Assembly (NCBI GenBank): GCA_024637145.1
Contig: JAGXFQ010000015.1
Location: 1 to 64,000, forward strand
Reading direction: 5' to 3'
Source: Desulfobulbaceae bacterium
GTDB lineage: Bacteria > Desulfobacterota > Desulfobulbia > Desulfobulbales > SURF-16
DNA: 64,000 nt
The notes below the pieces were generated by a model. The model saw only the letters and a program-made list of their open reading frames with translations, made no database searches and was not told where the DNA came from. The translations under genes and the position numbers were made by a program. Below, in pieces: positions 37,030 to 46,021 of this stretch. Numbering within the stretch: position 1 is the first letter of the stretch; every line of letters begins with the position of its first letter.

Positions 37030-37058
37030 TTGAAACATCGATAAATCTTAGGTATAGC
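37030..37058 (+). promoter_or_regulatory. sigma70-type promoter for AGCS symporter gene
   Basis: TTGAAA (37030-37035) and TATAGC (37053-37058) are 17 bases apart; the leader would be about 45 bases. Confidence 0.65.
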
Positions 37059-37108
37059 ATCCTTTCATCATAAAAAATCTCTCTTTTTTCATTGATCCGG
37101 AGAAAAAC

Positions 37109-38443
37109 GTGCTTGATTTAATCAGTAGCTTTGTTTGGGGTCCTGTCACCATTATTTTTCTCCTGGGCACCGGCATCTTTACCACTTTTCTCTTGAAGGG
37201 GATCCAGTTCCGGCATTTTTTCTATAGTTTCGGCCTCTTGTCAGGTAAATATGACAACCCGGCGGACACCGGTGAAATAAGCCATTTTCAGGCCCTCTCC
37301 GCTGCCCTTTCCGCCACCATCGGTACCGGCAATATTGCCGGGGTGGGGGTTGCCATTGCCAGCGGTGGCCCCGGGGCCCTGTTCTGGATGTGGGTGACGG
37401 CCTTTTTCGGCATGAGTCTCAAATATGCCGAATGCCTTCTGGCCCTTAAATACCGGGTGATCCATGAGAATGGCTCGGTCAGTGCCGGGCCCATGTATTA
37501 CCTTGAACATGGGCTCAAGCAAAAATGGCTGGCCATGCTCTTTGCCTTTTTTGCGGTTATCGCCTCTTTCGGCATCGGCAATATGGTCCAGGCCAATTCC
37601 GTGGCCGCACCCATGCTTTCCACTTTCCATATCCCCAAGCTCGTAACCGGCCTGATCATCGGCATTCTGGTCTTTGCTGTTATTCTCGGCGGCATCAAGC
37701 GCATCGGTCATGTGGCAAGTCGCCTGGTGCCGTTCATGGCCCTCTTTTATGTGGTTGGGGCCCTGGCAGTTCTGGTCTTAAATTTCGAGGCTATTCCAGC
37801 CGCCTTTCTCACCATATTCCAAGACGCCTTCACCGGCAGTGCCGCCACCGGCGGTTTTGCCGGCGCTGCCGTGGCCCAGGCCATTCGCTGGGGTGTGGCC
37901 CGCGGCCTTTTTTCCAATGAGGCTGGTCTGGGCAGCGCTCCCATCGCCCATGGCGCCGCCCAGACCAATGAGCCGGTGCGGGAAGGAATTGTGGCCATGC
38001 TCGGTCCCTTTATTGACACCATTATTATCTGCACCATGACGGGTTTGGTTATCATTGTCACCGGTGCCTATCAGGGCGGGCTCTCCGGTGCCGACCTCAC
38101 GGCCCAGGCCTTTGGCTCTGCCCTGCCCAATGTGGGCCGCTATATTGTCGCCATCGGCATGGCCATTTTTGCCTTTTCAACAGCAGTCAGCTGGTCTTAT
38201 TATGGGGACCGCTCCGTTGAGTATCTCTTCGGGGAGAAATCGATCATGCCCTATCGTATTCTCTACTGCATTTTACTGCCCGTGGGTGCCACCTTTGAGT
38301 TACGGCAGGTCTGGGCAATATCTGATATCTTCAATGCCCTCATGGCCTGGCCCAATCTCATCGGGCTGCTCCTGCTCTCCGGAGTGGTGGTCAGGTCCAC
38401 CCGGGAATATTTTGCTGACCCAAGGCGGGTGCGCGCCCATTAA
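37109..38443 (+). CDS. sodium:alanine symporter, AGCS family
   Basis: The 444-residue membrane protein has about ten hydrophobic segments. The family signature GTGNIAGVGVAIASGGPGA is near residue 72, followed by WMWVTAFFGMSLKYAE. AGCS proteins take up alanine or glycine with Na+. The start is GTG, with GGAG seven bases before. Substrate specificity beyond small neutral amino acids is inferred. leuB follows 42 bases later and may be on the same transcript. Confidence 0.94.
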   Translation: MLDLISSFVWGPVTIIFLLGTGIFTTFLLKGIQFRHFFYSFGLLSGKYDNPADTGEISHFQALSAALSATIGTGNIAGVGVAIASGGPGALFWMWVTAFFGMSLKYAECLLALKYRVIHENGSVSAGPMYYLEHGLKQKWLAMLFAFFAVIASFGIGNMVQANSVAAPMLSTFHIPKLVTGLIIGILVFAVILGGIKRIGHVASRLVPFMALFYVVGALAVLVLNFEAIPAAFLTIFQDAFTGSAATGGFAGAAVAQAIRWGVARGLFSNEAGLGSAPIAHGAAQTNEPVREGIVAMLGPFIDTIIICTMTGLVIIVTGAYQGGLSGADLTAQAFGSALPNVGRYIVAIGMAIFAFSTAVSWSYYGDRSVEYLFGEKSIMPYRILYCILLPVGATFELRQVWAISDIFNALMAWPNLIGLLLLSGVVVRSTREYFADPRRVRAH

Positions 38444-39559
<1,116 letters not shown>

Positions 39560-39600
39560 AAAATCCTTTTCCCTTTATCTGGGCCCGGACCAGCCATTGT

Positions 39601-39765
39601 CAGCCCGTTAAAAAAGGTAGCGAGCGCAGCTGAGGCAAGGAAAAATGAGGCGAAAAAGCGCAGTTTACATGTGGTAAATGAGCATTTTGAGCCGAATTTT
39701 GACGCAGCATCAGCAGATAGCGAACGAAGAGAGACCTTCGAGCGCAGTAGTTTTTCAACGGGCTG
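39601..39765. repeat. 165-bp palindromic element with terminal inverted repeats
   Basis: The ends are CAGCCCGTTAAAAA (39601-39614) and TTTTTCAACGGGCTG (39751-39765), inverted copies differing by one inserted G. The interior is also imperfectly symmetrical around TTTAC-ATGTG-GTAAA (about 39664-39678). No open frame of note. This has the look of a MITE or of a dispersed intergenic palindrome; sequences of this appearance are familiar to me from delta-type genomes. It lies between leuB and trmJ. Confidence 0.8.
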
Positions 39766-39792
39766 CTAGGCCTAGTCCGGGTTTGTTTTGTT

Positions 39793-40545
39793 ATGGATAA
39801 CACCAACGAAAACATCATTATTATCCTTGTGGAACCACAGGGGGGCTCTAATATTGGCTCCATCTGCCGGATCATGATGAATTTCGGTTTTGGTGAGCTG
39901 CGACTGGTCAATCCCCGTGTCGATCATCTCGGCAAAGAGGCGCGGGACATGGCGGTTACTGCCAAAGAAACTGTTCTGCGTCGAGCCCGCAAATACAAAA
40001 GCCTTGAGGAGGCCATTGCTGATTGTCACCTGGTCATTGGTTCCACCCGCCGTTTTGGCAAATATCGCAATGATTTCATAAGACCGGATCAATTAGGAAC
40101 AACATGCGCCGCCCTGCCCTCTCACCAGAAGGCCGCCCTGGTTTTCGGACGGGAGGATCATGGCCTCACCACGGCTGAGCTCACCCTTTGCAACACCTTC
40201 ATTACCATTGACACCGCCCCGAAACTCCCCTCCCTCAATCTCGCCCAGGCCGTGGCCATCTGCCTCTATGAATTGTACCGCCAGGCGCCCCAGGCGCAGG
40301 CGCCCTCTGCCCTGCCCGAGTTCGCCACGGCCAAGAATAAAGAAGCGATGATTCAGCATATGCAGCGGTCATTGCTGGCCGCCGGCTACCTCGATCCCTT
40401 GAACCCGGATCATATACCCAAGACCTTTCGGGGAATTTTCAACAGGGCCGGCCTTGATGAACGAGAGGTGCGCATGCTCCATGGCCTGTGGAGCCTCATT
40501 GACCGCCAACTTTCAGAAATAAAAGGGGATGACAGAAGGCGCTAG
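39793..40545 (+). CDS. trmJ: tRNA (cytidine/uridine-2'-O)-methyltransferase TrmJ-like
   Basis: The 250-residue SPOUT enzyme is expected to methylate the ribose of position 32 in tRNA. Motifs are ILVEPQGGSNIGSICRIM near residue 10, VFGREDHGL near 117 and LPSLNLAQAVAICLYEL near 137. The C-terminal 80 residues are the helical extension typical of TrmJ. No ribosome site is apparent before the ATG, which lies 28 bases after the palindromic element. A second palindromic element lies 19 bases past its stop. Confidence 0.92.
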   Translation: MDNTNENIIIILVEPQGGSNIGSICRIMMNFGFGELRLVNPRVDHLGKEARDMAVTAKETVLRRARKYKSLEEAIADCHLVIGSTRRFGKYRNDFIRPDQLGTTCAALPSHQKAALVFGREDHGLTTAELTLCNTFITIDTAPKLPSLNLAQAVAICLYELYRQAPQAQAPSALPEFATAKNKEAMIQHMQRSLLAAGYLDPLNPDHIPKTFRGIFNRAGLDEREVRMLHGLWSLIDRQLSEIKGDDRRR

Positions 40546-40563
40546 TACTCCGTAAAATTTAAA

Positions 40564-40707
40564 TGTACGTGTAGAATTTCGTTATTGCATACGAACCACA
40601 AAGACACGAAGGCACAAAGAAAAACATAAAAACAAGGAGCTCTTCGTGTTTTTGTGCCTTTGTGGTTAAAGGCAGAGTTGCATAAATATACGAAACTTTA
40701 AGTGACA
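40564..40707. repeat. 144-bp imperfect palindrome containing dispersed repeat copy B
   Basis: The inner arms, 40594-40619 (AACCACAAAG and following) and 40642-40667, are inverted copies with about five differences in 26 bases; each arm is built of CACAAAG-like 7-mers. Outer parts are weakly symmetrical too (AATTTCGTTATTGCATA against TATACGAAACTT read backwards). The right part, 40655-40707, is nearly identical to 148-200. It is non-coding and lies downstream of trmJ. Confidence 0.8.
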
Positions 40708-40757
40708 CACTGCACTAGCCGCCTCTTGCCCGGGAAAGATCGCCAGGGATGGCTTTT

Positions 40758-41291
40758 CTAGAAGAGTACCTGGTCATAGCCCATATAGATAAAGGGGATA
40801 AGGATGAACAGGCTGGTGAGGAGGATATTCTGCGCCCTTCTCTTGCGGACGCTTTTTTGCAGCTTCTTTCTGATTCTTAAGATGGCGATATTGCGGCCAT
40901 CAATTCTGGCGGCTGTTCTCAAAAGCTCCCTTACCTGCCGCTGTTCGCCCCTGTTGGCCGCCCTTTCCGCATCGGCAAGGCTTTGCTGTAATTGGGCAAG
41001 GCTGCCTTCGACAAAATAGATCTCATGGTAAATATTTGGAAAATCATCCACCAGTTGTCTTGCCCTGTCTAAATGAGCAAGGGCCTTAGGATAGGCGCCC
41101 TTTTTCAGAAGCCCATTGGCCTGACGGCTCAGATCTCTGGCCCCGAAGACCTTGGCTTCAAGATCGCAAAAGAGGTTATGCTTGTTGGGAATGGGGGTGT
41201 TGGCAGGAAGGCCTTTCATAAACTCGTAACCGGCAAAAATCCTGTTTTCACCTATGAGCGTAAGTAGATGTTGCAGATCTTGGTCAACCAT
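40758..41291 (-). CDS. tail-anchored helical protein of unknown function
   Basis: The 177-residue protein has an N-terminal soluble part, helical and TPR-like around residues 55-140 (LLKKGAYPKALAHLDRARQLVDD), a basic stretch (RIRKKLQKSVRKRRAQ) and a C-terminal membrane helix (ILLTSLFILIPFIYMGY). The soluble part should be cytosolic. ATG at 41291 follows AAGGAGG at ideal distance; longer frames reach 41378. I recognise no named family. It lies downstream of lpxB but with a 195-base gap. Confidence 0.7.
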   Translation of the reverse strand: MVDQDLQHLLTLIGENRIFAGYEFMKGLPANTPIPNKHNLFCDLEAKVFGARDLSRQANGLLKKGAYPKALAHLDRARQLVDDFPNIYHEIYFVEGSLAQLQQSLADAERAANRGEQRQVRELLRTAARIDGRNIAILRIRKKLQKSVRKRRAQNILLTSLFILIPFIYMGYDQVLF

Positions 41292-41486
41292 AACGGGCCT
41301 CCTTGGCAAATTAAGATATAGATTCAAGCCGCTTCTTTGAATGTATATCTTCCGCCACGTATGCTCAATCGGCGCCACGTTTAAAGATGATCTAGGTGAA
41401 ATGTTTAGGGGAAAGGTCGGCTGCTGGGCGTTGCTGCTGATCCTTACGGGGCGCAGGCCAAAAACAACAAAAAAGCGGGAGAGGCA

Positions 41487-42647
41487 TTACCCTTTGGGAG
41501 GGGCATAGAATTTCAAGGCCAGTTTGGCCACTTGCTCAGAGGCCCCGCCCTGCCCCAAGGCATCTTTCACCTCCGCAAGTTTGGCGGTCATCTCGGCATG
41601 GGCTTCACTTCCCGGCCAGAATTTTTGGAGGGTCCGGGCGATTTCCGCCGGAGTGGCCTCATCCTGAAGCAGCTCCGGAACCACCTCTTCAGCAGCAACC
41701 AGATTGACCAGGGAGGCAAAATCCACCTTGATGAAACGTCTGCCCAGAAAATAGGTCAGGGCAGAGAGCTTATAGGATACCAGCATGGGTATCTGCAGGA
41801 GGGCCAGTTCCAGGGTAACGGTGCCGGAAGCCGCCATTACCAAATCGCAGCTCGCCATGAGGTCATAGCGATCTCCTTTAACCACATGGATATCCAGGGG
41901 ATAATCCAAGAGGCCGTTTTCCGTAAGGACATCTCGACTAAGGGTGGGCGCCAGGGGCAGCAGGAAGGTGGTCTCCGGATACCTCTTCTGCACGAGGCTG
42001 GCGGCCTTCAGAAAAACAGGCAGCATGGTGGCAATCTCCTTGCGGCGACTGCCGGGCAGGATGCCGATAATATTTTTGGCCGCTTTAATGCCGTGCCTGG
42101 CCAAAAAGGCCTCTTTCCCCAAGGTGGCCTTGACACTGTCTGCCAGGGGGTGACCGACATAGGTCACCTCAAAACCATGTCTGGCATAAAACTCCTTCTC
42201 AAAGGGGAGGATAACCGCCATCTGGTCCACCAGGCCCCTTATCTTCTTGACCCTGCCACTGCGCCAGGCCCAGACCTGCGGACTGATGTAATAGAGCACA
42301 GGAATATGGAGACGGCGGGCCTTTTTGGCCAGCATCAAGTTGAAATCCGGATAATCAATGAGAATAAGAAGCCGCGGCCTCCTCTCTTTAAGGGCGCGAT
42401 GGAGGGTATTCTGGGCGGCAACGATGGCGCCCAGATGGGCCAGGACCTCCATGATGCCGACCACGGCCATATCAGCGGCGTCAACCAGAATCTCCATGCC
42501 GGCCTGGCGCAAGGCCTCGCCACCCATGCCGTAGGAGCGCAGCTGGGGGAGATGTTTCTGCAAGGCCTGCAGGACCCGGGCCCCATGCATGTCTCCGGAG
42601 GCCTCTCCGGCCACGATCATCACATCTGTGTTGTTGAGAGCCGCCAT
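41487..42647 (-). CDS. lpxB: lipid-A-disaccharide synthase
   Basis: The 386-residue glycosyltransferase joins UDP-2,3-diacylglucosamine and lipid X in lipid A synthesis at the inner membrane. GEASGDMHGARVLQAL at the start and ILPGSRRKEI near 195 are family motifs, as is MAASGTVTLELAL near 269. Its ATG shares a base with the stop of the Gfo/Idh/MocA gene (TAATG), so the two are coupled. It marks the host as a lipid-A-making Gram-negative cell. Confidence 0.96.
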   Translation of the reverse strand: MAALNNTDVMIVAGEASGDMHGARVLQALQKHLPQLRSYGMGGEALRQAGMEILVDAADMAVVGIMEVLAHLGAIVAAQNTLHRALKERRPRLLILIDYPDFNLMLAKKARRLHIPVLYYISPQVWAWRSGRVKKIRGLVDQMAVILPFEKEFYARHGFEVTYVGHPLADSVKATLGKEAFLARHGIKAAKNIIGILPGSRRKEIATMLPVFLKAASLVQKRYPETTFLLPLAPTLSRDVLTENGLLDYPLDIHVVKGDRYDLMASCDLVMAASGTVTLELALLQIPMLVSYKLSALTYFLGRRFIKVDFASLVNLVAAEEVVPELLQDEATPAEIARTLQKFWPGSEAHAEMTAKLAEVKDALGQGGASEQVAKLALKFYAPPKG

Positions 42648-43606
42648 TATACTTGATGGGCCGCTTGATGTTCTTTTATCTCAGCGATGAGCTGCAGGGC
42701 AATGGCCAGGGCCTGCCGTCCCTCTACGCCGCTCACCTTGGGCTGTTGTCTGGTCTGCACGGCAGCGATGAAATGAAGGAGTTCTGTCTTCAGGGCATCA
42801 CCTTGACCGGGAAAGGGCAGATGGGTGGCCTCCTCCAGAGGATAGCCCTCTGCTGTCTGGCCGCCGCTGCGTTCGATGACGGTGATGTCCTTCTGGCCAT
42901 AATCGACAATGAGCGAGCTTTTTTTCTGATGGATGACCAGCTGCCGGATATTGCTCTGGGCGATCCGGCTGGCGGTCACTGTTGCCGCACAGCCGTTTTC
43001 AAAGATGAGCTGGGCGGTGGCCACATCGGTTGAAGAGGTAACCACCGATGACCCCAGGGTCCGCATGGACTCAAGGGGAGACTTGACAATACTGAGAATA
43101 ATATCAATATCGTGGATCATGAGATCAAGGACCACATCCACATCATTACCCCGGGGGTTAAACTGATGGACCCGCTGTGATTCAATATAGATCGGCTGGT
43201 CCAGATAATGTTCCAAGGCCATGATGCCGGGATTAAAGCGCTCCAAATGGCCAACCTGGAGAATGCACCTTTTTTGAGCGGCCAGGGCAATGAGCTCGTC
43301 GGCCTCGGCCAGGGTGACGGTGATGGGTTTTTCCATCATGACATCAAGACCTGCGGCCAGACACGCCATGCCCACGGCATGATGAGAGGTGGTGGGCGTC
43401 ACAATGCTCACCGCATCCACCTGGGCAATAAGCTCAGGATAATCGGCAAAGGCCTTGGTGCCACAAGCAGCAGCAATCTGCCGGGCCCGATCAATATGGT
43501 TGTCAAAAATACCGACCAGATCGACGTGATCCATGGCCGCATATTTTTGGGCGTGAAAATTGCCGAGGTATCCGACACCTATGACGCCAACCCGCACCTT
43601 TTTCAT
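42647..43606 (-). CDS. Gfo/Idh/MocA-family NAD(P)-dependent oxidoreductase
   Basis: The 319-residue protein begins with the Rossmann motif GVIGVGYLGNFHAQKY and contains EKPITVTLAEADELI (about residues 92-106), where the Lys is the catalytic residue of the family. The substrate is probably a sugar or nucleotide sugar. Its coupling to lpxB suggests a role near lipid A or UDP-sugar metabolism; GnnA, which makes an amino-sugar precursor for lipid A in some bacteria, is in this family, but no aminotransferase partner is present here. Confidence 0.88.
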   Translation of the reverse strand: MKKVRVGVIGVGYLGNFHAQKYAAMDHVDLVGIFDNHIDRARQIAAACGTKAFADYPELIAQVDAVSIVTPTTSHHAVGMACLAAGLDVMMEKPITVTLAEADELIALAAQKRCILQVGHLERFNPGIMALEHYLDQPIYIESQRVHQFNPRGNDVDVVLDLMIHDIDIILSIVKSPLESMRTLGSSVVTSSTDVATAQLIFENGCAATVTASRIAQSNIRQLVIHQKKSSLIVDYGQKDITVIERSGGQTAEGYPLEEATHLPFPGQGDALKTELLHFIAAVQTRQQPKVSGVEGRQALAIALQLIAEIKEHQAAHQV

Positions 43607-44202
43607 TGGCTATCACCTGCTCCTTCCGGCCGGCAACCGGCCAGGGATTCTGTTTTTTCCAGAAAATCCACCACTTCAGCAAATAAGTCCCTGAGAAAGG
43701 AGGTGAAGCGCGACAGTGTTTCCTGGGGGAGAGCTCCCTGGACGCTCTTTTCCAGAAAGGCCTCAGCAAGGCTGGTGTAGATCTGCTGCCTGTCTGTAGA
43801 GCTGCTTTTTTTAAAGATATGAAAATAATGACGAAAACGTTCCTCAAAAATTTTCTTGATCATGGCGGCCAGGGCTTCTTCCTTGTTCCGTGTCGCCTCA
43901 TTGTTCTGGCTGTTGAGGATACGCTGGACAAGGGCTCCAATGATGGTGGTATGAAAATCTTCCACAACCAGCCCCAGATCTTTTGTGGGCTCTTTATTGC
44001 TTAAAAAGGCCATGGTCACAAAAAACAGGGCAAAGACATCAAACTCATTTACGGAAAACTCCGCCTCAGCAAAATCATTGCTGTCAAAGAAAGAAAGCAA
44101 TTTCGATGAGGTGAAATCATGGGCCGCAATAAGGGGCTGAAAATTATGGTCGGGTAATGGATTCATGGGCAAAGGGGGCAAAGGGTTAAACCAGGAGGTC
44201 AT
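43603..44202 (-). CDS. conserved-looking protein of unknown function
   Basis: I do not recognise this 199-residue protein. It is predicted mostly helical and soluble, with alternating acidic and basic patches (for example AAMIKKIFEERFRHYFHIFKK). No signal or membrane segment is evident. It overlaps the next gene by four bases (ATGA) and the transporter gene before it by 17, or has a later start at 44166. This tight packing supports translation. The chain continues into lpxB, so it may belong to an envelope operon. Confidence 0.65.
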   Translation of the reverse strand: MTSWFNPLPPLPMNPLPDHNFQPLIAAHDFTSSKLLSFFDSNDFAEAEFSVNEFDVFALFFVTMAFLSNKEPTKDLGLVVEDFHTTIIGALVQRILNSQNNEATRNKEEALAAMIKKIFEERFRHYFHIFKKSSSTDRQQIYTSLAEAFLEKSVQGALPQETLSRFTSFLRDLFAEVVDFLEKTESLAGCRPEGAGDSQ

Positions 44203-45742
44203 CTTCTTCTGGCTGGTGACGACGTTTTACTTTGTTCGGATGCCAGGGGGCAAGGGCAAAGGCCAGGGCCACCCCCAGGCACAGGAGCAGGGCGCCGCCG
44301 CCAAAAAGCTGGAGTTGGCCGGATGAGTAGCCGCCATAATTTTCAGCCAGGTCCACCTGCACCGCAAAATAGACCAGAATGATCAAAATTATCGGGGTGA
44401 TAAATTTAACACAGATATCCCAGATAAAAGGAATCTTGCTACCTGATTCGGCAAAATGGCGACGAAGCACCACGGTCTTCAGGACCCAGCCCACCAGGAG
44501 ACACTCCAGGAGGCCGCCGACAACAAGACCATAATTTGTTATGAAATGGTCAGCAATGTCGAGAACATAAAGCCCGCCCTGGGTGGTAAAAATCAAACTC
44601 CCCAGAAAACCCGTGGCGCAGAGCATGGTCACCGCCTTTTTTCTGGGCCACGCAAATTTGTCGGTAAAGGAGCAGGTAAAGGCCTCGATCAGCGACACGC
44701 CGGAGGTGAGACCGGCAATAACCAGAATCAAAAAGAACATGATGCCAAAAAGGACATTGAGGCTGGGCAGCATGGAGATGGCCTTGGGGTAGACCACAAA
44801 GGCGAGCTGCGGTCCCCCTTTGATGGCCTCGGCAAAGGGCACCCCCTGGCTCTGGGCCATGAAGCCGACAACGCCGAAGACGGCAAGGCCGGCAACGAGG
44901 GAATAGGCGCAGTTCACCAGGCAGGTTATCACGGCGTTCTGACCGATATTGATCTTGTCGGGCAGATAGCTGGCATAGGTGATCATGATGCCAAAACCCA
45001 GGGAAAGGGTAAAGAAGATTTGTCCAAAGGCGGCCACCCAGGTCTTGATGGCCATATTGCGAAGGACCGGCTCGGCGGCAAAGATATTGATCCTGGACCA
45101 GTCGGCAGAAAGATAATGATGCCTGATGGCATCAGTGGCGCCCTCCAGGGTGAGGGTCCAGCCCACCATAATCAGGGTCAGGATAAAGAGGGCGGGCATA
45201 AAGATCTTACTGGCCCGTTCAATGCCGTGACGGACATCGCGAAAACAGATGAGCCAGCATAAAAACCAGACAAAACCGGTGGCCAGGAGAATGGGCATCC
45301 TGAAGGAACCGAGATTGTCGGCGGAATCGCTCAGTTGCAGGAAATCGTTAAAAAAGAAGCCCTGGGGATCAGCCCCCCACCCCAGGGAAACGGCCAGCAA
45401 AAGATAATTAACGCACCAGCCGACAATAACCGCATAGTAGAGCATAATGCCGAACATGGCCACCACGGGCATCCACCATCCCAACCACTCATAGTGACGA
45501 CCTATGCGCCGAAAACTTAAGGGGGAAGAGGCCTTTTCCAGATGGCCCACACCATACTCCAGGAGCATGATGGGTAGGCCGGCGACAAGCAGCGCGACAA
45601 GATACGGCACCAGAAAGGCGCCGCCGCCATATTGATGCGCCATATAGCTGAAACGCCAGACATTGCCGAGACCAATGGCCGAGCCGATGGCAGCCAGCAG
45701 AAATCCAAGATTAGAGTGCCAGTATCCCCTGGTATTGCTCAT
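44186..45742 (-). CDS. sodium-dependent transporter, NSS (SNF) family
   Basis: The 518-residue membrane protein has about twelve hydrophobic segments. The N-terminal signature AAIGSAIGLGNVWRFSY (first helix, Na+ and substrate site) and GGGAFLVPYLVALL are clear. NSS members carry amino acids or related solutes with Na+. It is longer than many bacterial members because of a C-terminal extra helix and tail. ATG at 45742 follows GAGAGGGG; the frame upstream is atypical. The next gene overlaps its 3' end. Substrate unknown. Confidence 0.92.
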   Translation of the reverse strand: MSNTRGYWHSNLGFLLAAIGSAIGLGNVWRFSYMAHQYGGGAFLVPYLVALLVAGLPIMLLEYGVGHLEKASSPLSFRRIGRHYEWLGWWMPVVAMFGIMLYYAVIVGWCVNYLLLAVSLGWGADPQGFFFNDFLQLSDSADNLGSFRMPILLATGFVWFLCWLICFRDVRHGIERASKIFMPALFILTLIMVGWTLTLEGATDAIRHHYLSADWSRINIFAAEPVLRNMAIKTWVAAFGQIFFTLSLGFGIMITYASYLPDKINIGQNAVITCLVNCAYSLVAGLAVFGVVGFMAQSQGVPFAEAIKGGPQLAFVVYPKAISMLPSLNVLFGIMFFLILVIAGLTSGVSLIEAFTCSFTDKFAWPRKKAVTMLCATGFLGSLIFTTQGGLYVLDIADHFITNYGLVVGGLLECLLVGWVLKTVVLRRHFAESGSKIPFIWDICVKFITPIILIILVYFAVQVDLAENYGGYSSGQLQLFGGGALLLCLGVALAFALAPWHPNKVKRRHQPEEDDLLV

Positions 45743-45784
45743 GAACCCCTCTCCATGTGGGATTGTGCAGGTGTGTGCAGGACT

Positions 45785-45831
45785 CAAATAAGATGTAACA
45801 GGAATGGAGCGACGTCACTCTATCTTATTTG
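45785..45831. repeat. inverted repeat upstream of the NSS transporter gene
   Basis: CAAATAAGAT and ATCTTATTTG, 27 bases apart, are a perfect 10-bp inverted repeat. It lies 43-89 bases before the transporter ATG and could be an operator or leader hairpin. Confidence 0.5.
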
Positions 45832-45888
45832 CGGCCTTTGTCAATATGGTAGCCTTTTGACCCCATGCTGAGTATGATTCGGAGCCCT

Positions 45889-45950
45889 GTGAGCAGTTAC
45901 AACTCAAGTGGTTATTGTCATTGAGGTGGCCATGGGGTGAGCAGTTGCAA
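45889..45950. repeat. two direct 14-bp repeats
   Basis: GTGAGCAGTTACAA (45889-45902) and GTGAGCAGTTGCAA (45937-45950) differ by one base and are 48 bases apart. They lie in the gap between divergent genes and could be regulator sites. Confidence 0.5.
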
Positions 45951-46021
45951 AACAGGATGTGCGCCGCTGGTTGGTGACGATCCCCATCACAAAAAAAAAC
46001 ACAAAATACGCAGAGATTATT

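Noticed and set aside
40594-40667. CRISPR-like array suggested by heptamer repeats
   Set aside because: There are no regular spacers; the units are inverted and immediately adjacent, so it is a palindrome rather than an array.
41532-42656. 374-codon plus-strand frame opposite lpxB
   Set aside because: It covers a gene with full LpxB motifs, is low in complexity (Gly, His, Gln rich) and shows no domain.
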